From: Bdellovibrio bacteriovorus
GTDB taxonomy: Bacteria > Bdellovibrionota > Bdellovibrionia > Bdellovibrionales > Bdellovibrionaceae
Length of the DNA stretch: 64,000 nucleotides
Direction: 5' to 3'
Assembly (NCBI RefSeq): GCF_001592735.1
Contig: NZ_LUKE01000001.1
Coordinates: forward strand, 1,086,957 to 1,150,956
This document shows positions 1-7,980 of the stretch, one piece after another. The notes beneath the pieces were generated by a model. That model did no database searches, was not told the DNA's origin, and saw only the letters and a program-made list of their open reading frames with translations. Position 1 is the stretch's first letter; every line of letters starts with the position of its first letter. The position numbers and the translations under genes were made by a program.

Positions 1-668
1 GCATAATTCTAGCTGATAGTGATCAAAAGCAGACCGCTAAATATTCTTCAGACAAAATAGAAAAGAAATTATCAGAAGAAATCAGAAAACGTGGTTATTA
101 TTCTTTATTTGGCTCAGTTACGCCGTTTCGTTCGCTGCTTGTTTGGAAAAAACAGTATTCGAAAATATATACCGTTTCCCTCCCTGAGAAAAAACAAAAG
201 ATCGAAGTCGTTTTTATGGATGATTTTGTCGAGCTTAGTTGGATGCACTATGCGACCCTAGGAAGATATTATGTCGGTGGATGGGCAAAGAAAAATGCTT
301 TATACTGCATAAAGCAAGCCTATAAAGTCGGATCACCTGAGTTTCAGGCACACTACCTAGCGCATGAAGCGCAACATTTCGCAGATTACAAATCTTTTCC
401 AAAACTTCAACAGACAGATCTTGAGTACAGAGCAAAATTAACTGAATTGGCTGTTACGAAGACGCCAAAAAAATTCATTCAGAAGTTAAAGTCTGAGTCT
501 AAGAATGATCGCCAGTTGCCGCATTGTTTTGCAGCTTTTAAAATTATATCGGAACTAAAACCGGGACAGCCCCCGGCATCCTTAAATAAATTTGGGCATG
601 AGTTGTTGTCCATACACACCAAAGCTCTAAAAAAGGCCGGAGCTAAAACAGTGAGATCCGTTATTTAA
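1..668 (+). CDS. HExxH-containing putative zinc peptidase, 5'-truncated by window edge
   Basis: The reading frame that ends at 668 is open back to position 3 with no stop, so the start lies outside the window and the ATG at 216 is probably internal. The visible part is about 221 residues. The motif HEAQH lies in the second half, in a helix-like stretch, and is followed about 20 residues later by an acidic segment (DLEYRAKLTEL) that could supply a glutamate ligand, as in gluzincin metallopeptidases. No signal peptide or membrane segment is visible, but the N terminus is missing. The closest recognisable feature is only the HExxH motif. Substrate and family are unknown, and zinc peptidase activity is inference. 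Confidence 0.6.
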   Translation, partial: IILADSDQKQTAKYSSDKIEKKLSEEIRKRGYYSLFGSVTPFRSLLVWKKQYSKIYTVSLPEKKQKIEVVFMDDFVELSWMHYATLGRYYVGGWAKKNALYCIKQAYKVGSPEFQAHYLAHEAQHFADYKSFPKLQQTDLEYRAKLTELAVTKTPKKFIQKLKSESKNDRQLPHCFAAFKIISELKPGQPPASLNKFGHELLSIHTKALKKAGAKTVRSVI

Positions 669-719
669 AGATGGAGGGAGTCTCGATAACTCGCGACTCG
701 CCTCCACCCGAAACAATCA

Positions 720-1469
720 CTACTTCATCCCCACTTTTTCAGCCCACATCACCGCGTCAGCTCCCGCGGGGATTTTCATCGGGCTTGTGGGTTCAGTGAC
801 CGCCACAAAAATCGCCTCTGCCACGTCCCGTGCGTGTGTCACTGGGCCTGGATTTTGAAAACCAGCAAGCACATTATCGAACGTCGGTTTGTAAGCATCT
901 GGGACAGGCGCCATTTTTGCGAATGCGTTTTCACTGAACTTCGTCGTGGGTGCAAGCCCCGGAAGAACAATGCGCATACGCACCCCGAACGGCTCAAGCT
1001 CTAACGCCACCGATTCAGTGAATGCATTCACCGCTGATTTACTTGCGGTATAGACTGCTAGCAAAGGAAGCGGAACAAGGGTCACCGTCGAAGTGACGTT
1101 GACAACCACGCCGGATTTTTTTGCGCGGAACTGCGGCAATACGGCTTGGGTCATGGCGATAGTGCCGATGGTGTTGGTCTCGAAAACTTCGCGAATGGCC
1201 GCGACACTCACGCCCTCTAAGGCATTTAAAAGTCCGATGCCGGCGTTATTTACTAACGCATCAATCGGCCCGGCTTCAGCGATCGCCTGGCGGATGCTGT
1301 CTTCATTTGTTACATCAAGGGCTATGACGCGAAGGTTTTCGTGTTTTGGTAAAATGCCTTCTTTAGGACTTCGCATGGTCGCGATGACTTTCCAGCCCTT
1401 TTCAAGAAAGAATTTTGCGGTTTCGTGTCCAAAGCCAGATGAGCATCCAGTGATTAAAACGGTTTTCAT
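720..1469 (-). CDS. SDR family NAD(P)-dependent oxidoreductase
   Basis: A 249-residue classical short-chain dehydrogenase/reductase, predicted cytoplasmic. The Rossmann nucleotide motif TGCSSGFG is at residues 7-14, NNAG at 74-77, the catalytic serine near 127 and the active-site YTASK at 140-144. The ATG start is preceded by AAAGGAG at good spacing. It is divergently transcribed from a TetR-family regulator about 95 bp away, with a perfect 16-bp palindrome between them, so repression by that TetR protein is likely. It closely resembles the SDR at 6112-6939 (same TGCSSGFG opening), suggesting paralogy. The substrate cannot be read from sequence; NAD(P)H-dependent reduction of a carbonyl compound is the family expectation. 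Confidence 0.9.
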   Translation of the reverse strand: MKTVLITGCSSGFGHETAKFFLEKGWKVIATMRSPKEGILPKHENLRVIALDVTNEDSIRQAIAEAGPIDALVNNAGIGLLNALEGVSVAAIREVFETNTIGTIAMTQAVLPQFRAKKSGVVVNVTSTVTLVPLPLLAVYTASKSAVNAFTESVALELEPFGVRMRIVLPGLAPTTKFSENAFAKMAPVPDAYKPTFDNVLAGFQNPGPVTHARDVAEAIFVAVTEPTSPMKIPAGADAVMWAEKVGMK

Positions 1470-1517
1470 GTGATAACTCCTTTAAAGTTTGTCCGTGATA
1501 TGAGATTATTAAACTAC

Positions 1518-1547
1518 ATAGTTTCGAAACTATCAAGTTCCGAAACT
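1518..1547. promoter_or_regulatory. TetR-type operator candidate (palindromes)
   Basis: Positions 1518-1533 are a perfect 16-bp palindrome (ATAGTTTCGAAACTAT). A second, imperfect copy of its core (AGTTCCGAAACT) follows at 1536-1547. They sit in the gap between the divergent SDR and TetR genes, where an autoregulated TetR dimer would bind. The palindrome is seen directly; its function is inferred. Confidence 0.6.
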
Positions 1548-1564
1548 AATGAGTTCCCAAATGG

Positions 1565-2230
1565 ATGGCAGATATGAGCAAAATCAATAAGTTAGCTACC
1601 AAAAAAAATGAGACGACAGGTCCGACCAAGGCCGTTGTAGGCCGAAAAAGAGATGATTCTTTGGACGCCGTCATAATGGATGCCGCCCTCTCTGCCCTGG
1701 CGGAGGTCGGCTATGACCGCATGACCATGGACCTTGTGGCGGAAAAAGCAAAAACCGGCAAGGCCACGATGTACCGCAGATGGTCTTCAAAAACCGAACT
1801 TGTGCGCGATGCCTTAGTCTCAATGAATTCTCAATCCGTGAATTTGACATCTTTGCCTGATACCGGATCATTGCGGGAAGACCTACTGACTGTGGTTAAG
1901 CCGAAATCAGCGCAACAAAGCGAGCGTAAGTTGAAAGTCTTGTCGGGACTTGGATCTTTCTTCGCCGAATATCGAAAAATATCTGAAGATATTTCTGCGC
2001 AAATTTTTGGAGGTTGGGAAAAAGCGAATGCCCAGCTTTTCAAAAGAGCTCAAGAGCGCGGAGAGATTTCGAAAACCGCAAATATCAATGAAGCCTGCCG
2101 CGTGATTTCGGCCATGACCGCTTACATGACAACACTGCAGCTAAGGCACTTCAACAAAGAAGCTTACGAAGAACTTTTGGACGGAATCGTGTTGCCGGCT
2201 CTGGGAGCTAAGGTTAAGTCAAAAAAATAG
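1565..2230 (+). CDS. TetR/AcrR family transcriptional regulator
   Basis: A 221-residue protein with a basic, low-complexity N terminus of about 30 residues, then a TetR helix-turn-helix at about residues 35-80 (contains MTMDLVAEKAKTGKATMYRRW, the typical helix 2-3 pattern ending in YRRW). The C-terminal region is helical and would be the ligand-binding/dimer domain. A second in-frame ATG at 1574 is a possible start, and neither start has a strong Shine-Dalgarno. It is divergent from an SDR gene, and the shared promoter region carries a 16-bp palindrome. It probably represses itself and the SDR and is released by a small-molecule ligand that cannot be named from sequence. Confidence 0.88.
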   Translation: MADMSKINKLATKKNETTGPTKAVVGRKRDDSLDAVIMDAALSALAEVGYDRMTMDLVAEKAKTGKATMYRRWSSKTELVRDALVSMNSQSVNLTSLPDTGSLREDLLTVVKPKSAQQSERKLKVLSGLGSFFAEYRKISEDISAQIFGGWEKANAQLFKRAQERGEISKTANINEACRVISAMTAYMTTLQLRHFNKEAYEELLDGIVLPALGAKVKSKK

Positions 2231-2254
2231 CCATAAGACTTTAGATTTTAATTT

Positions 2255-2292
2255 GGCCATCAGCACTTATAAGCGGACGGCCTTTTATTTTT
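2255..2292 (+). terminator. Possible intrinsic terminator after TetR gene
   Basis: An imperfect 10-bp stem (GGCCATCAGC against GCGGACGGCC) with an 8-nt loop is followed by TTTTATTTTT. It lies 25 nt after the TetR stop. Two mismatches weaken the stem. Confidence 0.5.
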
Positions 2293-2334
2293 CTAAAAAT
2301 TCAAAAGCCAACGGCCGAAAGACGAAACCCAAAA

Positions 2335-3036
2335 TCAAACAGCTATACCAAACAAACTGCCGACGATCGCGGTAAGAGCCATAGCGAGAGCCCCCCAGAA
2401 ACCCACTCTCCAGGCTCCTCTCCAGATATTAGCACCACCAGCATGAGCAGCCACAGCACCCAGCGTGACCAAGAAAACTAAAGAAGCTAACGAAACGGTA
2501 AAAATAAGATTTTCTGGGGGAGAAATAATAACCATTATTAACGGAAGAACAGCGCCCACTGAAAAGGCACTTGCGGAAGACAACGCTGCCAGGACGGGGC
2601 GAGCGCTTAAGACTTCATTTATTCCCAGCTCGTCCCTTGCATGTGCTCCGAGCGCATCATGCGCCATTAACTGCTCAGCAACTTGAGAAGCAAGTCTGGG
2701 CTCAAGGCCCCGCCCAACATAAATTTGCGCAAGTTCGTCACGCTCAAAATCAACGTTTGATTCGAGCTCTGATTTTTCTCGTTCTAAGTCCGCATTTTCG
2801 GTATCTGCCTGAGAACTAACTGATACATATTCTCCTGCCGCCATAGACATTGCTCCTGCGACAAGACCGGCTACACCTGTAAGAAGAATGCTCTTAGTTG
2901 AAGAGTTAGCAGCAGCAACTCCCACAATAAGACTAGCGGTTGACACAATTCCGTCGTTAGCCCCAAGCACAGCCGCACGAAGCCATCCAATGCGTTCTGA
3001 GCGGTGGGATTCTGGCGGCATCTGATTTGATTTCAT
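2335..3036 (-). CDS. VIT1/CCC1 family transporter (iron/manganese)
   Basis: A 233-residue membrane protein of the VIT1/CCC1 (DUF125) family, which moves Fe2+ or Mn2+ across membranes. The conserved N-terminal first helix with the family motif GANDGIVSTASL (about residues 27-38) is present. A hydrophilic helical region rich in Glu/Asp follows around residues 80-135 (metal-binding domain position), and then three C-terminal hydrophobic segments. About five membrane segments are expected. I chose the ATG at 3036; an in-frame TTG directly precedes it. The gene starts 3 bp after the stop of the upstream PepSY-like gene, so the two are almost certainly co-transcribed. Metal specificity is not readable. 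Confidence 0.9.
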   Translation of the reverse strand: MKSNQMPPESHRSERIGWLRAAVLGANDGIVSTASLIVGVAAANSSTKSILLTGVAGLVAGAMSMAAGEYVSVSSQADTENADLEREKSELESNVDFERDELAQIYVGRGLEPRLASQVAEQLMAHDALGAHARDELGINEVLSARPVLAALSSASAFSVGAVLPLIMVIISPPENLIFTVSLASLVFLVTLGAVAAHAGGANIWRGAWRVGFWGALAMALTAIVGSLFGIAV

Positions 3037-3039
3037 CAA

Positions 3040-3297
3040 TTACTTTTGCTTCACAATGGAGCCATCAACTGGATTAAAATAGATTTCAACCTTTTTACCA
3101 TCTTTGTCGGTTCCATAGATTTCGTAGCACGAACCCGGCTGTTTAAATTTCGATATTTTGTAACCTTCAGCCTCAACCTTTTTTTTAAAATACGCCTCTT
3201 GCATCCACTTTTCCTTTGGTGCGTCGGTACAATTTTTTTTTGCAAAAGCTGAAATGGAAACCCCAGAAAATAAAGCCATCAAAATAATCGCTTTCAT
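3040..3297 (-). CDS. Small secreted PepSY-like protein
   Basis: An 85-residue protein with a Sec signal peptide (hydrophobic core ILMALFSGVSISAFA, cleavage near A19). The mature part of about 65 residues matches the beta-alpha-beta layout of PepSY-like domains: an early helix (KEKWMQEAYFKKKVEAEG), then strands ending in VEIYFNPVDGSIV. Two cysteines (in KKNCTD and PGSCYE) could form a disulfide. It is the first gene of a unit with the VIT transporter and is divergent from a cytochrome b561. This three-gene combination is common around periplasmic electron or metal chemistry. The exact role is unknown. Confidence 0.75.
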   Translation of the reverse strand: MKAIILMALFSGVSISAFAKKNCTDAPKEKWMQEAYFKKKVEAEGYKISKFKQPGSCYEIYGTDKDGKKVEIYFNPVDGSIVKQK

Positions 3298-3387
3298 GAA
3301 GAAACTCCTTTTTATAACTATGACCCAATTGTAAATTAAACGAACAGCAGATCTCTCGTATTATTGCTTACAACAGGAGCTCCGGCA

Positions 3388-4083
3388 ATGAGAACAAAAA
3401 TGGTATATGACCTCCCCACCAGAATTTTTCACTGGAGCTTTGTCTTTTTATTTTTATCTTCATTCATAATTGCAAAAAATGTGGACGATGAGTCCATAGT
3501 CTTTGCATTCCATATGCTGTCTGGTCTTTTGCTTGGATTTCTGGTTATTTGGCGAATTTTTTGGGGATTTTTTGGATCAGAGCACGCACGCTTTATTGAT
3601 TTTAGTCTTAATCCGAAAGATTTAGTTCAATACACCCTGGGGGTATTTACTAATTCAAAAAAGCGATGGCCGGGCCATAACCCTGCTTCCAGTTGGTCCA
3701 CGATTGTTATGCTAATTTTAGCATTTGGCTTAGCTTTGACAGGCTATCTTATGGGATCCGGCCTTAAGGAAGAGATTGAGGACATACATGAGCTCATGGC
3801 AAATTCTTTTCTTATCGTTGTCGTTATGCATGTCATCGGCGTTGCAATTCACTCATTTCAGCATAGAGACTCAATAGCTCTTAGCATGCTGGATGGTAAA
3901 AAAGATTTAAGCTCTGAAGTGAGCTCCATACCCAACAGCAGAGGAATCGCAGCCACCTTTCTTGTGGTTTTCATGATTGTCGTGGCTAGTTACTTGATCT
4001 CGAATTTTGATTCAAATAAAGGAACTCTTGATTTTTTTGGAAGGACCTTAACTTTAGGTGAGGGGAGTGGCGCACCTGAATAG
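3388..4083 (+). CDS. Cytochrome b561 family membrane protein
   Basis: A 231-residue membrane protein with four or five hydrophobic segments. Histidines placed for haem b are in the first segment (TRIFHWSFVF), the second (FAFHMLSG) and the later pair (IHELMAN, VMHVIGVAIHSF). This matches the bacterial cytochrome b561/Ni-Fe-hydrogenase cytochrome b family (COG3658 type), which carries electrons in the inner membrane. The ATG at 3388 has CAGGAG 8 nt upstream, better than an in-frame TTG at 3364. It is divergent from the PepSY/VIT pair. A C-terminal extra hydrophobic helix (about residues 185-207) and a short tail follow. The electron donor and acceptor are unknown. Confidence 0.85.
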   Translation: MRTKMVYDLPTRIFHWSFVFLFLSSFIIAKNVDDESIVFAFHMLSGLLLGFLVIWRIFWGFFGSEHARFIDFSLNPKDLVQYTLGVFTNSKKRWPGHNPASSWSTIVMLILAFGLALTGYLMGSGLKEEIEDIHELMANSFLIVVVMHVIGVAIHSFQHRDSIALSMLDGKKDLSSEVSSIPNSRGIAATFLVVFMIVVASYLISNFDSNKGTLDFFGRTLTLGEGSGAPE

Positions 4084-4102
4084 ACTTGGCGCTTCAGGTG
4101 CG
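4071..4102. terminator. Perfect 10-bp stem-loop between convergent genes
   Basis: CGCACCTGAA at 4071-4080 is perfectly complementary to TTCAGGTGCG at 4093-4102, with a 12-nt loop. The stem overlaps the last codons of the cytochrome b561 gene. There is no clear T-run on either strand, so termination is only likely, not certain. Confidence 0.5.
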
Positions 4103-4122
4103 ATAAAAATCGTCGTCTGCGT

Positions 4123-4500
4123 TTACGTTTCTTCCTTCGCGTAACACACGGCTTCGATATTATGCCCATCAAGGTCATAGATAAAGGCAGCATAGTAACT
4201 GTCCCCATGCTCAGGTCTTAACCCAGGCTCACCGTTGGACTTAGCCCCCAGGCTTAAAGCTGTTTCATAAAATTTACGAACCTGGGATCTAGAAGCTGCG
4301 GATAAAGCCACATGAACCCGGGTGCTGATGTTCCCACCCTCCGCTTGCTTCAACCAAAAAGGAACATGGCCCGCACGTCCAAACCCTGCATAGGGACCTC
4401 CCTCGTGAATAAGGGAATGCCCTAAAGCTGTAAGTAATTTTTCATAAAAAGACTGGCTCGTTTTTTTGTCTTTAACCATCAACATTAAATGATCGATCAT
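4123..4500 (-). CDS. VOC (glyoxalase/bleomycin-resistance) family protein
   Basis: A 125-residue protein with the vicinal-oxygen-chelate fold. It opens with MIDHLMLMVKD (metal-ligand His at residue 4), has a central GRAGHVPFW strand, a VHVALSAASR segment that often carries the second His, and the C-terminal DLDGHNIEAVCY with the metal-binding Glu. The length is typical for a single VOC module. It may act as a lyase, dioxygenase or binding protein, and the sequence does not decide which. It is convergent with cytochrome b561 and is followed on the same strand by no partner within 40 bp. A short secondary hydrophobic patch is absent, so it should be cytoplasmic. Confidence 0.85.
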   Translation of the reverse strand: MIDHLMLMVKDKKTSQSFYEKLLTALGHSLIHEGGPYAGFGRAGHVPFWLKQAEGGNISTRVHVALSAASRSQVRKFYETALSLGAKSNGEPGLRPEHGDSYYAAFIYDLDGHNIEAVCYAKEET

Positions 4501-4551
4501 GGAAACCTCCGTATAGAATATCGTTTGATATTAAAAATATTTATTTTGCGT

Positions 4552-5349
4552 TTAAACCACGGGTACTGTGCCGCCATCTATGACGTATTCAGCTCCGTTG
4601 ATAGATGCCGCTTTATCCGACGAAAGAAACGCGATCAGTTCCGCCACTTCTTCAGGTTTTGCCGGTCGTCCAATGGGAATTCCGCCTAAGGCGTCCATCA
4701 CACTTTGCCGAGCTTGTTCCACCGTGATGTTGTTCTTTCTTGAAATTTCGCCAAGAAATTCAATCGAGGCATCCGTTTCAACCCAACCCGGAGAAACGCT
4801 ATTCACGCGCACCCCTTTAGGACTAATTTCTTTAGATAAGCTTTTACTGTAATTTGCGAGCGCTGCTTTGGCGGCCGCATAAGGAATAGTGGATTCGTAT
4901 AAGGGAAGACTTCTTTGAATACTGACAACGTGAACAATCGAGCCGCGGCCTTGCTTTAACATTTCCGGTACAAGCAATCGATTTAAACGAACTGCCGGAA
5001 ACAAATTTAGATTCAAAGATTTTTGCCAGTCTTCATCAGACAACGCACTAAACCCACCGGCCGGGGAACTTGAGCCCCCCACGACATGAGCGATGATATC
5101 AATGCCGCCTAATTGTGAAAGCACCTGTTCCGCAATAAGTTTGGTTCCTTCCACCGTGGCAAGATCTGATTTTACGAAAATGACCCCTTCAGGCAGCTGA
5201 TCTGTTGTTTCTCGCGCAGTGGTTAAAACCTTGGCTCCGGCTAAGGCGAAACGTTTGACGGTGGCAAGGCCGACACCCGAGGTGCCTCCTGTCACTAAAA
5301 CTCTTTTGCCTTTAAACTCGGACGGGCTCACTTCGTATGGGTAGCTCAT
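4552..5349 (-). CDS. SDR family oxidoreductase
   Basis: A 265-residue short-chain dehydrogenase. The cofactor motif TGGTSGVG is at about 20-27, a modified NNAG position reads HVVGG, and the active site YAAAK is near residue 160. The C-terminal [15 protein letters not shown] is the standard SDR end. The ATG at 5349 has AGGAGG 5 nt upstream; the longer frame upstream lacks this and adds an unrelated 26-residue stretch. It is divergent from a TetR regulator, and a 20-bp inverted repeat lies about 30-50 bp upstream of this start, consistent with repression by that TetR. The replaced NNAG asparagine is unusual for the family. The substrate is unknown. Confidence 0.9.
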   Translation of the reverse strand: MSYPYEVSPSEFKGKRVLVTGGTSGVGLATVKRFALAGAKVLTTARETTDQLPEGVIFVKSDLATVEGTKLIAEQVLSQLGGIDIIAHVVGGSSSPAGGFSALSDEDWQKSLNLNLFPAVRLNRLLVPEMLKQGRGSIVHVVSIQRSLPLYESTIPYAAAKAALANYSKSLSKEISPKGVRVNSVSPGWVETDASIEFLGEISRKNNITVEQARQSVMDALGGIPIGRPAKPEEVAELIAFLSSDKAASINGAEYVIDGGTVPVV

Positions 5350-5380
5350 TATTCCTCCTAGTGGATGTTCTTTAATATTT

Positions 5381-5400
5381 TTAATACAATGTTGTATTAA
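5381..5400. promoter_or_regulatory. Inverted-repeat operator candidate for TetR/SDR pair
   Basis: TTAATACAA-TG-TTGTATTAA is a perfect 9-bp inverted repeat with a 2-nt spacer. Related half-sites (TTGTATAATAC near 5453 and TTGTATTATAA near 5475) occur nearer the TetR start. The spacing suits TetR dimer binding and overlap with both promoters. Function is inferred. Confidence 0.6.
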
Positions 5401-5491
5401 AAGCAATGTGTTAATTTTATATCTCATAAGTATTTGAAATTGCTTGTATAATACGTCTTGTTTTAATGCTATTTTGTATTATAATAAATTT

Positions 5492-6100
5492 ATGAAGACC
5501 AAAAAGGGCGAAAAGGAAAAGCTAAGACGTGTGATTTTGGAAAATGCGATTTCGTATTTTAAAAAGAATGGTCGTAGCGGATCTGCTTCTGAAGATCTTA
5601 TGAAAAATATGGGACTTACGCGGGGTGCGCTTTACAGTCACTTCAAATCAAAAGATGATTTGTTCGCCCACGCTGTCAGCCATGATTTGACTCGCTTAGA
5701 AGAAATCACTGAACTGATAATCAACCGCGATGGGCCCAAAGCCTTACGCACAATGATTGAAGCACATCTTTCTGAAAATAGTCTGACCGATATTGAAAAC
5801 AGCTGCGCATTCACGTCCCTAAGCAGTGATATGAACAGAAGTAAGGCGGCTCACCGGGCGATTTATGAAGATCATATGGATCGCATTTACGCGCTCTTTG
5901 CGAAGGCCCTTCATCAGCAGTTTCCGGAAGATACTCCCGAACAAAGCTATTTTAAGGCGCAGAATCTTTATTCGGGATTGGTCGGCACGCTGTCAATGGC
6001 GCGAACGATGAAAGATCGCGCCAAGGCTTTACAGATATTAGAGTCAGGCCGGCAATTTCTGATCTCTCAGTTCACAAGATCAGAAACGCCACGGGCCTGA
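5492..6100 (+). CDS. TetR/AcrR family transcriptional regulator
   Basis: A 202-residue regulator. The N-terminal helix-turn-helix spans about residues 15-60 (contains LMKNMGLTRGALYSHFKSKDD, the classical TetR recognition helix ending in YSHFKSK). The C-terminal part resembles the AcrR/YcdC-type ligand domain, with conserved CAFTSLSSDM and an FLISQF end. The ATG at 5492 starts the family-typical MKTKKGEKEK; a 16-residue upstream extension is unlikely. It is divergent from an SDR with a strong inverted repeat between, and convergent (11 bp) with the next SDR. It is probably a repressor of its neighbour SDR, responding to an electrophile or other small molecule. Confidence 0.88.
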   Translation: MKTKKGEKEKLRRVILENAISYFKKNGRSGSASEDLMKNMGLTRGALYSHFKSKDDLFAHAVSHDLTRLEEITELIINRDGPKALRTMIEAHLSENSLTDIENSCAFTSLSSDMNRSKAAHRAIYEDHMDRIYALFAKALHQQFPEDTPEQSYFKAQNLYSGLVGTLSMARTMKDRAKALQILESGRQFLISQFTRSETPRA

Positions 6101-6111
6101 ACCACCGGCTT

Positions 6112-6939
6112 CTATCTGCCAATTTTAAAACTGTCCTGCATCAACGATATATAACTCTCTTCGTTTGACTCGCGTCTGGCTGTCACCCAAGGTAAAATAT
6201 CTTTCGTTGGCAAATAGCGCAGTCGGTAACTTGAATCATTGGCCGCTTCAAAAATAGACTCTGCGACTTGCTCTTCTGTTCCTCGCCGTTCAAGGCGCAT
6301 ATTCGCAAATAACTGAGCGGTCTTTTCTTCATAACTTTTATAAGATTCAATTCCAACAGCCAATGCCTCTTTGGCAACTCTGGCACCAAACTGAGTCGAT
6401 ACAACGCCTCCGGGCTCTACCAATTTGACCTTAATTCCTTGAGAAGCCAGCTCATACGAAAGAGACTCTGAAAAGCCTTCCACCGCAAATTTACTTGCAC
6501 AGTATAACGAAGACGACGGCAGCCCAAATATGCCAGCACCAGAAGTGATATTGATGATGGTGCCACTTCCCTGCTTACGCATGTACGGCAAAACGGCTCG
6601 TGTTACGTCCATAAGACCAAATACATTTACCGAAAATTGCTCTTTGATTTTTTCAGGCGGAGTACTTTCAAACACTCCAAAAAGTCCAAACCCCGCATTA
6701 TTCACCAAGACATCAATGCTGCCAAACATGGCGACACCTTGCTCTAGGGCTGTCGTTATGGACTGTCGATCTTCGACATCAAGTCGTAAAATCTGGATCC
6801 CCGAAATGTCTTTCAAAAATGTGTCCTTTTCCGGGTTTCGCATGGTTGCGATGACGTTCCATCCTTTATTGGCGAAATAGATCGCGGTCGTTCGACCAAA
6901 GCCAGAAGAGCAACCGGTAATAAGCACTGTCTTTTTCAT
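6112..6939 (-). CDS. SDR family oxidoreductase
   Basis: A 275-residue short-chain dehydrogenase with TGCSSGFG at 8-15, NNAGFG at about 85-90 and YCASK in the active site. The C-terminal extension (about 30 residues past the usual end) is typical of the subgroup that also contains retinol dehydrogenase-like and oxidoreductase DltE-like enzymes. GGAGG lies 6-10 nt upstream of the ATG. It is divergent from a LysR regulator with a 21-bp interrupted palindrome between, so it is probably the regulator's target. It resembles the SDR at 720-1469. The substrate cannot be assigned. Confidence 0.9.
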   Translation of the reverse strand: MKKTVLITGCSSGFGRTTAIYFANKGWNVIATMRNPEKDTFLKDISGIQILRLDVEDRQSITTALEQGVAMFGSIDVLVNNAGFGLFGVFESTPPEKIKEQFSVNVFGLMDVTRAVLPYMRKQGSGTIINITSGAGIFGLPSSSLYCASKFAVEGFSESLSYELASQGIKVKLVEPGGVVSTQFGARVAKEALAVGIESYKSYEEKTAQLFANMRLERRGTEEQVAESIFEAANDSSYRLRYLPTKDILPWVTARRESNEESYISLMQDSFKIGR

Positions 6940-6999
6940 TTTGAACCTCCATTACAAGTTCAATATTACGCCTCCTTGATGTATTATATAAGCGAATAG

Positions 7000-7020
7000 T
7001 ATTGCACAGATTATGCAATA
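7000..7020. promoter_or_regulatory. LysR-type operator candidate
   Basis: TATTGCA-N7-TGCAATA is a perfect 7-bp inverted repeat with a 7-nt spacer, and it contains the T-N11-A pattern typical of LysR binding sites. It lies 22-42 bp upstream of the LysR start and 60-80 bp upstream of the SDR start. Confidence 0.65.
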
Positions 7021-7041
7021 AATTCGAACAATGGAGATCCC

Positions 7042-7950
7042 ATGTATTCTATCCCCGAGTTATTAGGCTTACGCATGGTTGCTAAACGTCGCAACTTTAG
7101 GAAGGCCGCCGCAGAGCTAAATATTTCAGCCTCAACCCTTTCGCATCAGATAAATCAGCTTGAGAAACAACTGGGAGTGCGTTTATTAAATCGCACAACT
7201 CGAAGTGTCGCCCTGACTGAAGCCGGAACTTCTTTCTTACAACGAATCGAGCCCGCACTTGATGAGATTGCAAAAGCCTTTGAGTCTGCCAACGATTTCA
7301 AAGAAACACCCAGCGGGCAACTTCGCTTTAATATTTCTGCAGCTGCGGCAACTTATGTGCTGATGCCATATATTAAAAAATTTATTAAACTTTACCCGCA
7401 AGTCACCATTGATATTACTTCGGACTCACGCCTAGTTGACATCGTGAAGGATGGATATGATTTCGGTGTGAGGGGTTCCGATCTGGTCGCCAAAGACATG
7501 GTCGCATTGCCTATCGGCCCCAACACTCTTAGTTTTGCCGTGGTAGGAAGTCCGCAATACATGAAACTTCACGGCACACCAAAGCACCCTAAAGATCTGC
7601 TTAATCACCAGTGCTTAAGATATCGACTTGGATCTGGCGCGATTTACCAATGGGAGTTTGAGTCGCGGGGGAAAGATATTAAAATTGATGTCCCCGGTTC
7701 AGTTATTATTGACGATGACATGATCTCATTAAGTGCGGCATTATCAGGTATTGGCCTAAGTTACCAAAGCGAGTGGTCCGTCGCTAAATTCATCAAGCAG
7801 GGACTTCTTGTTCGTTGTCTGGAAAACTGGACTCCGGCGTATCCTGCCTTAAGCCTTTATTATCCTAGCTCCAGAAATAAATCCGCCGCGGCAAAAGCAT
7901 TTGTGAAAATGGTGAGAGAATTCCCGGGCCTTGAGCCCGCAACTATATAA
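7042..7950 (+). CDS. LysR family transcriptional regulator
   Basis: A 302-residue LysR-type regulator. The winged helix-turn-helix is at residues about 1-60 (contains RNFRKAAAELNISASTLSHQI and the following LEKQLGVRLLNRTTRSVALTEAG). The periplasmic-binding-like effector domain spans about residues 88-295, starting at GQLRFNISAAAATYV. The pattern is closest to the AaeR/DsdC/CrgA-like group of LysR proteins that regulate neighbouring oxidoreductases. It is divergent from the SDR at 6112-6939 and sits beside a clear interrupted palindrome. The effector is unknown. Confidence 0.92.
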   Translation: MYSIPELLGLRMVAKRRNFRKAAAELNISASTLSHQINQLEKQLGVRLLNRTTRSVALTEAGTSFLQRIEPALDEIAKAFESANDFKETPSGQLRFNISAAAATYVLMPYIKKFIKLYPQVTIDITSDSRLVDIVKDGYDFGVRGSDLVAKDMVALPIGPNTLSFAVVGSPQYMKLHGTPKHPKDLLNHQCLRYRLGSGAIYQWEFESRGKDIKIDVPGSVIIDDDMISLSAALSGIGLSYQSEWSVAKFIKQGLLVRCLENWTPAYPALSLYYPSSRNKSAAAKAFVKMVREFPGLEPATI

Positions 7951-7980
7951 CCCAAATCATTAAAGCCCGCTTTCCGTTCT

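Noticed and set aside
1093..1473. A 126-codon plus-strand frame
   Set aside because: It is a shadow of the SDR on the minus strand.
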